Assembly (NCBI GenBank): GCA_023251135.1
Contig: JAHEZJ010000004.1
Location: 1-64,000, forward strand
Length of the DNA: 64,000 nucleotides
Direction of reading: 5' to 3'
Source of the DNA: Flavobacterium sp.
GTDB lineage: Bacteria; Bacteroidota; Bacteroidia; Flavobacteriales; Flavobacteriaceae
The position numbers and the translations under genes are program-made. How positions within the stretch are numbered: position 1 is the stretch's first letter; each line of letters begins with the position of its first letter. The notes under the pieces were generated by a model. It searched no databases, had not been told where the DNA came from, and worked only from the letters and a program-made list of their open reading frames with translations. Positions 18,107-27,236 of this stretch are shown here, in pieces.

Positions 18107-19414
18107 ATGATCAATAAAAACATATATATAACTTTGCTCGCCTTTTGTGCCTCGTTACAAATGAAAGCGCAGCAAATACCTGCCCCTCAACAAACCAAAT
18201 CGGTTTTGATATTAAACGCCACTGCTCACTTAGGTAACGGAACCGTTATTCCAAACAGTGCGGTTGGATTTAAAGACGGAAAAATAACGCTGGTGGCCGA
18301 TGCAACAACGATAAGACTTGCCGCCGATGCATACGATACTACTATTGACGCCAGCGGAAAACATGTTTACCCGGGATTTATCGTTGCCAATGCCACATTG
18401 GGTCTTGTAGAAATTGATGCCGTAAAATCATCAGACGATCAGGAAGAAATTGGAACTTTTAATCCAAATGTAAGAAGTATTATTGCGTACAATTCTGAAT
18501 CAAAAGTAGTAGAAACTGTTCGTCCAAATGGTATTTTGATGGCGCAGATAACCCCTCGTGGAGGCCGAATTTCAGGAACTTCTTCTGTTGTACAGTTAGA
18601 TGCCTGGAGCTGGAAAGATGCGATTATAAAAGAAAATGACGGAATTCATCTTGACTTTCCTTCTAATTTCAGAAGATCAGGATCATGGTTTGAGCCGGGG
18701 ATTATTGAAGCCAACAAAGATTATCCAAAGCAAGTGGAAGAAATTGCTGCTTTCTGGGGTAATGCGAAAGCTTACAATCAGGCTGCTTCAAAAGAAAGAA
18801 ACATCATTTTTGAAGCTACAAAAGGTCTTTTTGACGGAACTCAGACACTTTACGTACACGCGGATGAAGAAAAACAAATCGTTGATGCCATTCAGTTAGC
18901 GGTAAACAATCAGATCAAGAAAATAGTTATCGTGGGAGGATTTGAAGCTTATAAAGCTGCCGACGTATTACAAAAATATAATGTTGGTGTATTCTTAAGA
19001 CGTGTTCACGACATGCCTTCAAGTGATGACGAAGATGTAAATCTTCCTTACAAAATGGCCAAAATACTTACCGATAAAGGTATTGTGGTTGGACTTGAAA
19101 ACAGTGGGGATCACGAGCGTATGAGTGTGCGTAACCTGCCATTCTTAGCCGGAACCTGCGCTGCATTTGGTTTAGATAAAGAAAAAGCATTACAGCTTAT
19201 CACTTCAAATACGGCAAAGTTATTAGGTATTGATGCTACTTGCGGTACATTGGAAACGGGTAAAGATGCTACATTATTTATCTCTGAAGGTGATGCGCTG
19301 GATATGAGAACCAATAAATTAACAACTGCTTTCATTCAGGGAAGAAAAATTAATTTAGAAACTTTCCAGACGAAGCTGAATGATAAATTCAAAGCAAAAT
19401 TCAATCAGAAATAA
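18107..19414 (+). CDS. exported amidohydrolase-like protein lacking the HxH motif
   Basis: This 435-residue protein has a signal peptide (ending around MKAQQ) and the overall amidohydrolase layout, from LILNATAHLGNGTVIPNSAV to the C-terminal NTAKLLGIDATCGTLETGKD. The usual HxH after the first strand is replaced by YPGFIVANATLGLVEIDAV, so it probably does not bind metal in the usual way. It resembles the degenerate N-terminal half of the upstream 998-residue protein, with which it shares an operon, and may be its partner subunit. A terminator follows 18 bp after the stop. Confidence 0.78.
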   Translation: MINKNIYITLLAFCASLQMKAQQIPAPQQTKSVLILNATAHLGNGTVIPNSAVGFKDGKITLVADATTIRLAADAYDTTIDASGKHVYPGFIVANATLGLVEIDAVKSSDDQEEIGTFNPNVRSIIAYNSESKVVETVRPNGILMAQITPRGGRISGTSSVVQLDAWSWKDAIIKENDGIHLDFPSNFRRSGSWFEPGIIEANKDYPKQVEEIAAFWGNAKAYNQAASKERNIIFEATKGLFDGTQTLYVHADEEKQIVDAIQLAVNNQIKKIVIVGGFEAYKAADVLQKYNVGVFLRRVHDMPSSDDEDVNLPYKMAKILTDKGIVVGLENSGDHERMSVRNLPFLAGTCAAFGLDKEKALQLITSNTAKLLGIDATCGTLETGKDATLFISEGDALDMRTNKLTTAFIQGRKINLETFQTKLNDKFKAKFNQK

Positions 19415-19432
19415 GCAATAGTTTTTTAAAAC

Positions 19433-19470
19433 AAAAGGCATCATTTGAAAATTCATCTGATGCCTTTTTT
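19433..19470 (+). terminator. intrinsic terminator of the amidohydrolase operon
   Basis: AAAAGGCATCA pairs with TGATGCCTTTT around a 14-base loop and is followed by a T-run (TTTTTTATTT). Confidence 0.8.
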
Positions 19471-19646
19471 ATTTATAATTCGAAACGTTTCAATGAATTA
19501 CCTATTTTTTTCAGATCGAAACATTCTTAAAACAGGAATTCTGCCCCTCTTTCCCTCTCCACAAGCCTGCCAAATGCCTCACAATTGAAATTTCGCATTA
19601 CCAAATTGTAAATTTTTAATTATTTAAAACACATACCCATAAAACA

Positions 19647-19658
19647 ACAGGGGTTAAA
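19647..19658 (+). promoter_or_regulatory. direct repeat copy 1 (ACAGGGGTTAAA) upstream of amt
   Basis: Twelve-base element repeated 53 bp further on with one difference. G-rich blocks are rare in this A/T-rich gap, which makes the duplication notable as a possible regulator site. Confidence 0.35.
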
Positions 19659-19699
19659 ATGAAAAATTAATAAAAATAAACTACATAACACTATTTTTT

Positions 19700-19711
19700 A
19701 CAGGGGTTTAA
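19700..19711 (+). promoter_or_regulatory. direct repeat copy 2 (ACAGGGGTTTAA) upstream of amt
   Basis: Second copy of the element, 42 bp before the amt start codon and overlapping the likely promoter. Confidence 0.35.
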
Positions 19712-19753
19712 GTTGATTTTATATTTTTACAAAAAATTTAAAACCAATTAACT

Positions 19754-21070
19754 ATGCGAAAAATTATTTTAAGTGTGATTCTTATCACGATTTTGGTACT
19801 AACCTTTTTGTCCAACTTCATCCTAACCGACAATCCAATTCCGGCAGAAGCTGTAAAGTTTGACACCGGAGATACTGCCTGGATGATCGTAGCAACCGCT
19901 TTTGTTTTGCTTATGACACCGGGACTAGGATTTTTCTACGGAGGAATGGTAGGTAAGAAAAACGTTATTAGTACTATGCTGCAAAGTTTTATGGCAATGG
20001 TAATTGTTACTATTTTATGGGTTATAGTAGCTTTCGGATTAGCATTTGGTCCTACCATTGGCGGAATCATTGGAGATCCAACCTCTAATTTATTCTTTCA
20101 GGGTGTAGGCACTTCTACTGCCTGGAGTCTTGCTCCAACAATACCTTTTATGTTATTCGCATTGTTTCAGGCCAAATTCGCCATCATTACACCTGCATTA
20201 ATTACCGGTGCATTTGCAGAACGTGTACGTTTCTGGGCTTATTTATTATTCATGGTTCTATTCATTATATTCATATACTCTCCTTTAGCACATATGACGT
20301 GGCATCCTGATGGAGTTTTCTTTAAAATGGGCGTATTAGATTTCGCCGGAGGAACAGTAGTTCATATGAGCGCCGGATGGGCTGCCTTAGCCGGAGCCAT
20401 ATTCCTGGGAAAAAGAAAACTTCAAAAAGTAAATCCGGCCAGAATTACTTATGTTTTATTAGGAACAGGTTTGTTATGGTTTGGATGGTTTGGTTTCAAT
20501 GCAGGTTCTGCATTAGGAGCTAACGGACTGGCCGTTCAGGCTTTAGGAACGACAACGGTTGCCGCTGCTGCTGCTGCCATGGCATGGGTTTTCCTTGACA
20601 AAATCTTAGGCCATAAATTATCTGCTCTTGGCGCTTGTATCGGTGCAGTTGTTGGTCTCGTTGCCATTACTCCTGCCGCAGGTTTCGTGAGCATCTCTCA
20701 TGCTATTTTTATCGGAGCATTCTCTGCCATAGTGAGTAACCTTGTCGTAAGCAAATTCCCTAAAGGAAAAATCGACGATGCTTTAGACGTTTTTGCCTGT
20801 CACGGTGTTGGCGGTATGGTTGGAATGCTTTTGACCGGTGTTTTTGCATCCAAAGCAATCAACCCGGCCGTTGGAGACAATCAGGGTTTGATTTTTGGAA
20901 CTCCTACCTTATTCATCAATCAGCTGACAGCTTTGGTAATCGTTTCCATCTTCGCTTTTGTGGGTTCTTATGTTTTATTCTTTATCGTAAATAAAATTAC
21001 CCCGCTAAGAGTTACCGAAGAAAAAGAAGAATTAGGACTCGATATTTCCCAACACGGCGAATTCTTATAA
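19754..21070 (+). CDS. amt: ammonium transporter Amt
   Basis: The 438-residue protein shows the Amt/MEP/Rh family: an N-terminal signal-like helix, TAWMIVATAFVLLMTPGLGF, the pore segment with the first twin His (DFAGGTVVHMSAGWAALAG), GWFGFNAGSALG, and the second pore His in FACHGVGGMVG. Eleven transmembrane helices are expected, in the inner membrane as a trimer, importing ammonium or ammonia. The common partner gene glnK (PII) is not next to it, so regulation through a PII protein, if any, uses a gene elsewhere. Monocistronic with a strong terminator. Confidence 0.93.
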   Translation: MRKIILSVILITILVLTFLSNFILTDNPIPAEAVKFDTGDTAWMIVATAFVLLMTPGLGFFYGGMVGKKNVISTMLQSFMAMVIVTILWVIVAFGLAFGPTIGGIIGDPTSNLFFQGVGTSTAWSLAPTIPFMLFALFQAKFAIITPALITGAFAERVRFWAYLLFMVLFIIFIYSPLAHMTWHPDGVFFKMGVLDFAGGTVVHMSAGWAALAGAIFLGKRKLQKVNPARITYVLLGTGLLWFGWFGFNAGSALGANGLAVQALGTTTVAAAAAAMAWVFLDKILGHKLSALGACIGAVVGLVAITPAAGFVSISHAIFIGAFSAIVSNLVVSKFPKGKIDDALDVFACHGVGGMVGMLLTGVFASKAINPAVGDNQGLIFGTPTLFINQLTALVIVSIFAFVGSYVLFFIVNKITPLRVTEEKEELGLDISQHGEFL

Positions 21071-21095
21071 AAACTCAATTTCCTTCCTTGCCATA

Positions 21096-21135
21096 AAAAA
21101 TCCCTCTAAAGCTCAACCTTAGAGGGATTTTTGTT
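21096..21135. terminator. terminator shared by amt and the DsbD-like gene
   Basis: AAAAATCCCTCTAAG-type arm (21096-21111, with one extra A) pairs with CTTAGAGGGATTTTT. It is flanked by A-runs on one side and T-runs on the other, so it can work in both directions, between two convergent genes. Confidence 0.8.
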
Positions 21136-21159
21136 TTGAATTAACTTCACCTTATTTAT

Positions 21160-21197
21160 TTTAGATTGTAGATTTTAGATTGTAGAATTTAGATTAT
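21160..21197. repeat. short tandem repeat, TTTAGATTGTAGA type
   Basis: Three imperfect tandem copies of a 12-to-13-base unit (TTAGATTGTAGAT). The same kind of AATCTAAAAT repeat occurs near 34690-34732 and is widespread between genes in Flavobacterium. Confidence 0.6.
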
Positions 21198-21238
21198 ATA
21201 CTCTATCCATCTCACATTTAAGATCTCACAGAAAAAAA

Positions 21239-23356
21239 CTATTTAAAATTCGAAATTCCTTCTTTCAGCCATTGCAGGTATTCCTCTGCATTTACATAAC
21301 TGATCGTCGGTTTTGAAGAGTTTAAATTCTTCCCTTCCAAATCGGTGATCACGTATAAGGGCTGCGTATTTGTTTTATATTTTGAGATCATAAAATCGGT
21401 CCATTTATCTCCAACAGTTTCAATTTTGTCTCCTTTTGCTGTAACATACTGCTCTTCTTTTGGCAGGTCGCGTTTATCATCGACATAAAGGGAAATTAAA
21501 ACTACATCATTCTTCAGGATTGGCAGAATCATTGGTTCTGACCATACATTGTTTTCCATTTTTCTGCAATTCACACAGGCATAACCTGTAAAATCCAGCA
21601 TAATCGGTTTGTTGATTGATTTTGCATAAGCTAAACCATCTTCATAATCATGAAAAACCATGATACCATGAGGGCCTAACTCCGCTCCTGCCGGCATACC
21701 TGAGACAATCTCAATACTGCTGTTACCCGAAGTAGAAGATCCTCCTACTCCAAACGGACTTTCACTATACTGTGGAGGTGGTGGGAATGCATTTATTAAC
21801 TTCAAAGGCGCTCCCCAAAGTCCTGGAATTAGATACACCGTAAAGGCCAAAGTAACTACCCCCAAATACAATCTCCCTACAGAAATATGTTGTAAAGGAC
21901 TATCATGAGGTAACGAAATTTTCCCAAATAAATATAAAGCTAAAGCCCCAAAAATAGCAATCCAGATCGCTAAGAAAACTTCTCTCTCCAATAAATGCAT
22001 TTGTAAAACCAAATCAGCATTGGATAAAAATTTGAAAGCAAAAGCCAATTCTAAAAATCCTAAAAATACTTTTACGGTATTAAGCCATCCACCTGATTTT
22101 GGCAATGAATTTAACCAACCCGGGAACATCGCAAACAACATAAATGGCAATGCCAATGCCAATGAGAATCCAAACATTCCAACAATTGGTCCAATTACAC
22201 CATTTGTAGCTGCCTCAAACAGTAATGATCCAACGATTGGTCCTGTACATGAAAACGACACAATAGCTAAGGCTAATGCCATAAATAAAATTCCAATTAT
22301 TCCTCCTCTATCGGCTTGCTGATCTACTTTATTAGCCCATGAGTTGGGTAACATAATTTCAAAACCACCTAAAAAAGAAGTAGCGAAAATTACCAACAGA
22401 ACAAAGAATCCAATATTAAACCAAACGTTCGTAGCCAATGAATTTAATGCGTCAGCACCAAATATCCACGAAACTAAAAATCCTAATGTAACATAAATTA
22501 CGATAATAGAAACTCCATAAATAATGGCATTTCTAACTCCGGCAGCTTTTGTTTTACTCTGTTTGGTAAAAAAACTAACCGTCATAGGAATCATCGGGAA
22601 AACGCAAGGAGTCAGCAATGCTGTAAACCCAAACAAGAAAGCCACAAAAAAGATGGACCATAAACTTCTTGGCGACGCTGGCATTGGGGTCTTTTCTTTT
22701 GCATTAGCCACCGAAGTCGCTACATTTACTTTTACATTTACATCTCCTGCCTTCGCTACTACTGCGGTTTTAGCCGTATCACTGGCTGCATCAATCACGA
22801 TCACCTTAGTTTCATTTAACTTTGGATCTATCGCCATTGCAGCTGCATCCATTTTAAAATTTGACGGAATTGCAATCGAGAATTTTTTACTTGAATTGAT
22901 ACAAACTTCTTTACAAACCTGAAAGTCAAAATCAACATCAACCGTTTTTAGATTTGGATTGATGATGGTGATTTCCTGCTCGATATGCGCTTTACCTTCA
23001 AAGAAAGTTTCGTTTACTCCAAACACATCATTAAAAGCGGTTTTGGTTTTTCCTTCTTTGGCTTTTCCAACCAAATTATAATTTCCCTTTTGATTTTTAA
23101 AAGTAATCTCCAAAGCAAGCGGCCCGCCTTCCGGTGTAAATTGCGAATACATGTGCCAGTCTTTTTCAATCGTTCCGTCAAAAATCAAAACGGCATTATT
23201 TCCGGCTCTCTTTTCAATTTTAGAAGTCCATTTTACAGGTTCCAGGATTTGGGCATTTCCCATTGCAAATGCAAAAAGAAAAAACAGCAAAAACAAAATG
23301 GATTTATTCCAGACACTTTTCGATATTGTCGTTTGATGGTAGTAGTTAGGCTTCAT
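21239..23356 (-). CDS. DsbD-like thiol:disulfide interchange membrane protein
   Basis: The 705-residue protein has three parts as in DsbD: a periplasmic N domain after a signal anchor with two Cys (FQVCKEVCINS), a hydrophobic centre of about eight helices including the Cys-Pro segments LLTPCVFPMIPMTVSFF and VSFSCTGPIVGSLL, and a C-terminal thioredoxin-like domain with CxxC at Cys594 and Cys597 (YACVNCRKMENNVW). It carries electrons from cytoplasmic thioredoxin to periplasmic disulfide partners or cytochrome c maturation. Its start overlaps the tilS stop by one base (TAATG), so the two are translationally coupled. Confidence 0.85.
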   Translation of the reverse strand: MKPNYYHQTTISKSVWNKSILFLLFFLFAFAMGNAQILEPVKWTSKIEKRAGNNAVLIFDGTIEKDWHMYSQFTPEGGPLALEITFKNQKGNYNLVGKAKEGKTKTAFNDVFGVNETFFEGKAHIEQEITIINPNLKTVDVDFDFQVCKEVCINSSKKFSIAIPSNFKMDAAAMAIDPKLNETKVIVIDAASDTAKTAVVAKAGDVNVKVNVATSVANAKEKTPMPASPRSLWSIFFVAFLFGFTALLTPCVFPMIPMTVSFFTKQSKTKAAGVRNAIIYGVSIIVIYVTLGFLVSWIFGADALNSLATNVWFNIGFFVLLVIFATSFLGGFEIMLPNSWANKVDQQADRGGIIGILFMALALAIVSFSCTGPIVGSLLFEAATNGVIGPIVGMFGFSLALALPFMLFAMFPGWLNSLPKSGGWLNTVKVFLGFLELAFAFKFLSNADLVLQMHLLEREVFLAIWIAIFGALALYLFGKISLPHDSPLQHISVGRLYLGVVTLAFTVYLIPGLWGAPLKLINAFPPPPQYSESPFGVGGSSTSGNSSIEIVSGMPAGAELGPHGIMVFHDYEDGLAYAKSINKPIMLDFTGYACVNCRKMENNVWSEPMILPILKNDVVLISLYVDDKRDLPKEEQYVTAKGDKIETVGDKWTDFMISKYKTNTQPLYVITDLEGKNLNSSKPTISYVNAEEYLQWLKEGISNFK

Positions 23357-24666
23357 TATAATAATTCTATTTTAATTATTTTGTTTGTAGTATTCTCAAT
23401 TTTAAAACGTTCGTCCTGTCTGATTCCAATCACCCACACAATTTGATCCTCTGAGCATAAAATCCAGATCTTTTCCTTTTCAATCAGCGACAATTTTTCA
23501 TCTTTAAAAAGCTTGCTTAGCTTTTTCGATTTCCCATCCATTCCAAAAGGATGAAAAACATCACCTTCTTTCCATTTACGTAAAATCAGCGGAAACCGGA
23601 TTTTTTCAGCGTCCACAAATATAGCTTTATTTGAATCTATTGTAATGTCGTCTACCTGACAAAGCCTCAATTTTAAGGGAAAATTAACGTCTTGCTCTAC
23701 TTCGCTAATTTCAAATACTTCCTGTTCCTCTACTTCAGAAATTGGACTCAAAATCAAAGTATCCCTGTTTTTCAATAACCGGAAATCGGCCGAAAACACT
23801 TGTTTTCCTGATTGCCCGTCGACCAAATCATAAACATCGTTCCAGGCCAGAAAACCAAATTCATTGAGCCACTGGTACAGATACGATTTATAATTGGGAA
23901 GCTTTTTGAGCTGATTTAGATCAAAATGAATGTCATCACCCTCTTCTTTTGCCACTTGTTGGTAAATCATGATCGAAGCATCCTCAACCATTTCCTGCGA
24001 TTCCTGCAGAAAAGATTGTGTTTTTTGAAAGGCATTTAAAAAATTTGGATTGATCTCTTTTAGTATTGGAACAAGATCATGACGGATTTTGTTTCGAAGG
24101 TATTTATTTGACGCATTACTGCTGTCTTCCCGCCATTGAATATTATTTTGTTGGGCATAGTCTAAAATTTCCGTTCTGGAAAAAGGCAACAGCGGACGAA
24201 TAATTCTATCGTTCTCTTCCGGTATCCCAATTAATCCCTCCAATCCGGTCCCGCGGGTTAGATTGATGATGAACGTTTCCAGATTATCATCGGCATGATG
24301 GGCTGTTAAAATATAGTCGAAATTTTCGGTATCTAACAGTTCGTAAAACCAATTGTAGCGCAATTCACGAGCCGCAACCTGAGTGGATAGTTTGTAATCT
24401 TTGGCAAATGCTTCGGTATCAAATTGGGTACTAAAAATTGGAACAGCATTCTCATCACAGTACTTTTGAATAAAATCCTGATCCCCGAAACTTTCTAATC
24501 CGCGAAGTTGAAAATTACAATGCAAAACAGCAATTTTAATGGGCAATTGCTGAAACAAATGCAACAAAACCATACTGTCTAAACCTCCGCTTACCGCCAG
24601 AAACAGCTTTTTATCTTCCAAAAATGGAAACCTTGAAGCGAAATGATTTTGAAATTTTGAAAGCAT
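23356..24666 (-). CDS. tilS: tRNA(Ile)-lysidine synthetase TilS
   Basis: The 436-residue protein has the PP-loop motif SGGLDS (residues 26-31) in LFLAVSGGLDSMVLLHLF, the ATP-pyrophosphatase features TAHHADDNLETFIINL and RGTGLEGLIG, and the C-terminal TilS domain (FPLILRKWKEGDVFHPFGM). It adds lysine to C34 of the CAU anticodon of minor tRNA-Ile, changing its reading from AUG to AUA, an essential step in the cytoplasm. The gene is coupled to the DsbD-like gene downstream by a one-base overlap and follows pabB by 136 bp. Confidence 0.92.
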   Translation of the reverse strand: MLSKFQNHFASRFPFLEDKKLFLAVSGGLDSMVLLHLFQQLPIKIAVLHCNFQLRGLESFGDQDFIQKYCDENAVPIFSTQFDTEAFAKDYKLSTQVAARELRYNWFYELLDTENFDYILTAHHADDNLETFIINLTRGTGLEGLIGIPEENDRIIRPLLPFSRTEILDYAQQNNIQWREDSSNASNKYLRNKIRHDLVPILKEINPNFLNAFQKTQSFLQESQEMVEDASIMIYQQVAKEEGDDIHFDLNQLKKLPNYKSYLYQWLNEFGFLAWNDVYDLVDGQSGKQVFSADFRLLKNRDTLILSPISEVEEQEVFEISEVEQDVNFPLKLRLCQVDDITIDSNKAIFVDAEKIRFPLILRKWKEGDVFHPFGMDGKSKKLSKLFKDEKLSLIEKEKIWILCSEDQIVWVIGIRQDERFKIENTTNKIIKIELL

Positions 24667-24802
24667 TTATAAATGTAAAAATTTAATTCTAATTATGGAG
24701 AAAGATTCCTTTATGTTTTAAAACGTTATGAATTTTATCCTTTTTCAGCTTTTACACCGAATCTCCTGACGCTCTAATCCTCTAACCCTACATTGTCTTT
24801 TT

Positions 24803-26089
24803 CTAACGCAGGACTTCGTGCATCGCTTTGGCTTTTAAAAGGCACTCCTCATACTCTTTTTCAGGAATTGACAGGGAAGTAATAGCACTTCCAACCGAAA
24901 AAGAAACGTATTTATGCTCCTGATTGTACAGGATACTTCTTATCACAACATTAAAATCAAAATCACCTTCTGGTGTAAAATAACCAACAGCACCGCTATA
25001 CAAACCCCGTTTAGTCTCTTCTAAGTTTTCGATGATTTTCATAACCGAAATTTTTGGAGCTCCGGTCATACTTCCCATCGGAAAAGTGGTTCTTAAAACA
25101 TCAATTGGCGAGTATTGCGGATCCAATTTTGAAGTGATGGTAGAGATCATTTGATGCACCTGCAAAAACGAATAAATTTTACAAAGTTCCACTACTTCAA
25201 CAGAACCTTTTTGTGCAGTATGCGACAAATCATTTCGTACCAAATCGGTAATCATAATATTTTCGGAACGTTCTTTGGCATCAGATGCTAAAAATTGTTT
25301 TGACTTTTCGTCTTCAACCGGATCTGAAGATCGTTTTGAAGTTCCTTTTATCGGCTGAGAAATCAAAGTTTCCCCTACTTTTTTCAGGTAGCGTTCCGGA
25401 GAAACTGAAAGCAAATATTGTTTGTGATTTTTTAAAAAAACCGAAAACGGAGCCTGTGATATTGCACTCAACTTCTGAAATTTTTCCAGAGGGTTAATTT
25501 CGGCATTCTCCGCAAAAAACTCCATACAAAAATTAGCCTCATACAGGTCTCCTATATGAATGTGTTCCTGCATTTTTGCAATCTTTTCGAGGTACGCTTC
25601 TTTTAAAATGCGTTGTTTAATCTCTATACCGCTTAAGGTTTCGAAGCGGTCAAATTTACTCTGAACAATGTCTTCAAAATCATCTTCAAGTTCATCATCA
25701 CAAAGCAGCAAGTATTGTATTTCAAGCTGATTTCCTCTTACTGTAAATATTTTTTTAGGCTGAAAGAAAAACAAATCCGGAAAATCCAGACCATCAAAAT
25801 TAGACGATGTCAACTTTTCAACATCATTCTTTAAATCATAAGAAAGGTATCCAAAAAGCCAGTCTTTAGTGGTTTGCTGATATTGTTTTAAATCTTCAAA
25901 GGCGTTATGAAAATCTGTTTTTAAAGACGTAAAAGCATCTGCTGCCAATACAAAATCGAAACTGGAATACTCCTGTGGATAGGAGTTACTATCCAAAAAA
26001 ACAACCTCACGAAATTGCTGTGACCAGCTTAAAAGTTGCTGTTTAAAATGTTCTGGATCTGAAATATTTTTATATGTGGTAACTCTCAA
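24803..26089 (-). CDS. pabB: aminodeoxychorismate synthase component I (PabB)
   Basis: The chorismate-binding domain is clear (SPERYLKKVGETLISQPIKG, DLVRNDLSH, TFPMGSMTGAPK, GLYSGAVGYF). The PIKGT motif, with Lys near residue 248, marks aminodeoxychorismate synthase rather than anthranilate synthase, which has PIAGT; the protein thus makes ADC for folate. I use the TTG at 26089 (428 residues, MRVTTYKNIS): an earlier TTG at 26113 lies inside an excellent promoter box. No PabA or PabC gene is adjacent. TTG start makes the exact start only moderately sure. Confidence 0.82.
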   Translation of the reverse strand: MRVTTYKNISDPEHFKQQLLSWSQQFREVVFLDSNSYPQEYSSFDFVLAADAFTSLKTDFHNAFEDLKQYQQTTKDWLFGYLSYDLKNDVEKLTSSNFDGLDFPDLFFFQPKKIFTVRGNQLEIQYLLLCDDELEDDFEDIVQSKFDRFETLSGIEIKQRILKEAYLEKIAKMQEHIHIGDLYEANFCMEFFAENAEINPLEKFQKLSAISQAPFSVFLKNHKQYLLSVSPERYLKKVGETLISQPIKGTSKRSSDPVEDEKSKQFLASDAKERSENIMITDLVRNDLSHTAQKGSVEVVELCKIYSFLQVHQMISTITSKLDPQYSPIDVLRTTFPMGSMTGAPKISVMKIIENLEETKRGLYSGAVGYFTPEGDFDFNVVIRSILYNQEHKYVSFSVGSAITSLSIPEKEYEECLLKAKAMHEVLR

Positions 26090-26112
26090 AAATAGGTATT
26101 TTTTAAGCCTCA

Positions 26113-26140
26113 AAATTACAACAAAAAAAATCCCTCAATA
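26113..26140 (-). promoter_or_regulatory. promoter of pabB: TTG, 17 bp, TAATTTTG
   Basis: On the minus strand TTG (26140-26138), a 17-bp spacer and TAATTTTG (26120-26113) fit the Bacteroidota consensus in full. The box covers the first possible start codon of pabB, so translation must begin further down, at 26089. Confidence 0.6.
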
Positions 26141-26288
26141 AAATAAATAGGCAAAAAATATTGGCACACTTTTTAGTATATCGAATTAACAAGAACTCTT
26201 AACCACTTTACTGCCTATTGATTCAAAAAATACTTCTTAAAAAAAACAGACCCTTTAAATTATTTATGAATCAAATTCTAAAACCTTT

Positions 26289-27197
26289 ATGAAAACAGTT
26301 GCAAACCTTGGATTAACTTCCTTAGTGATTATCACTTTATTCTTTTCTTGTAAAAAAGCCGATCCTGCTGCGGAAACAGCAAGCGCAGATTACAAAACCA
26401 CAGCAGACAGCACTGCAATTTCTTCATCGGCTGCGGTGGAGAAAAAAGACAGCAAGCAGAAATTCATTCGGACTGCCGATATTAAGTTTAAGGTTAAAAA
26501 TGTCGTCAAATCAACTTACGCCATTGAAAACGCAACACAAAAATTCGGAGGTTTTGTAACGTACACGAACTTGCAAAGCAACATTCACGATCAGATTAAA
26601 ACTAAAATCAGTCAGGACAGTACGCTTGAAACCACCAAATACACCGTCGAGAACAACATTACGATTCGCGTTCCCAATACACAACTCGATACGGTTATTA
26701 AAACCATAGCCAGACAAATCGATTTTCTTGATTTCAGAGTTATCAAAGCCGATGATGTTTCTCTAAAATTACTGGCCAATCAGCTTTCGCAAAAAAGAAG
26801 TGCGGTTACAGAGAAAAGGGTCGAAAATGCAATTGATTCGAAAGGCAAAAAAATCAATGACGTTATGGAAGCCGAAAATGCACTGGCAAACCAGAAAGAA
26901 GAAAAAGACAATCGCGCCATTGAGAATTTATCGCTGCAGGATCAGATTAATTTCAGCACCATCACTTTGCAGCTGTATCAAAACGAAACCGTAAAACAGG
27001 AAATAATGGCAAGCGAAAAAAGCGGTAATGCTTACAAACCAAATCTGGGTATTCAAATTATTGATTCTCTCAAAAACGGCTGGTATATTCTCGAAACGAT
27101 TTTTGTTTTCATTCTTAATCTGTGGCCTTTTATTCTGATTGGTTTTGGTGGGTTTTTCTTTTACAAAAAATACATTAAGAGACAAGAAAAGTGTTAA
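26289..27197 (+). CDS. DUF4349 lipoprotein with C-terminal membrane helix
   Basis: The 302-residue protein starts with a lipoprotein signal (LFFSC, Cys21), has a Ser/Ala-rich linker, then a DUF4349-type domain (FIRTADIKFKVKNVVKSTYA, FGGFVTYTN) over about residues 57-240 with a helical, probably coiled-coil part (KRSAVTEKRVENAIDSKGKK), and ends in a single transmembrane helix (ILNLWPFILIGFGGFFFYKK). DUF4349 proteins are envelope proteins of unknown role. Divergent from pabB with a 175-bp shared control region. Confidence 0.8.
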   Translation: MKTVANLGLTSLVIITLFFSCKKADPAAETASADYKTTADSTAISSSAAVEKKDSKQKFIRTADIKFKVKNVVKSTYAIENATQKFGGFVTYTNLQSNIHDQIKTKISQDSTLETTKYTVENNITIRVPNTQLDTVIKTIARQIDFLDFRVIKADDVSLKLLANQLSQKRSAVTEKRVENAIDSKGKKINDVMEAENALANQKEEKDNRAIENLSLQDQINFSTITLQLYQNETVKQEIMASEKSGNAYKPNLGIQIIDSLKNGWYILETIFVFILNLWPFILIGFGGFFFYKKYIKRQEKC

Positions 27198-27228
27198 TTA
27201 AATAGCAATTTCATAAGAAAAAATTCGT

Positions 27229-27236
27229 TATATTTG
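27229..27236 (+). promoter_or_regulatory. -7 promoter element TATATTTG
   Basis: Exact TAnnTTTG match 160 bp before the doxX-like start. The leader between them contains complementary blocks AACTCTCA (near 27281) and TGAGAGTT (near 27324) that could close a long hairpin. Confidence 0.5.

Larger units (their letters stand above)
19471..19753. other. A/T-rich leader of the ammonium transporter gene
   Basis: No coding signal. The gap holds a GAAACGTTTC palindrome near 19482 and two copies of ACAGGGGTTwAA listed separately. The stretch TATATTTTTAC near 19721 is the nearest match to a -7 element. This is the probable control region of amt. Confidence 0.4.

Noticed and set aside
22524..22922. Plus-strand open frame of 132 codons inside the DsbD-like gene
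   Set aside because: It is the antisense of a clear DsbD membrane domain, and its low-complexity A/T/V composition is a by-product.
23356..24666. Possible operon of pabB, tilS and the dsbD-like gene as a functional unit
   Set aside because: They are on one strand and may share a transcript, but the three functions (folate, tRNA, thiol transfer) are unrelated, so I read it as chance or housekeeping packing.
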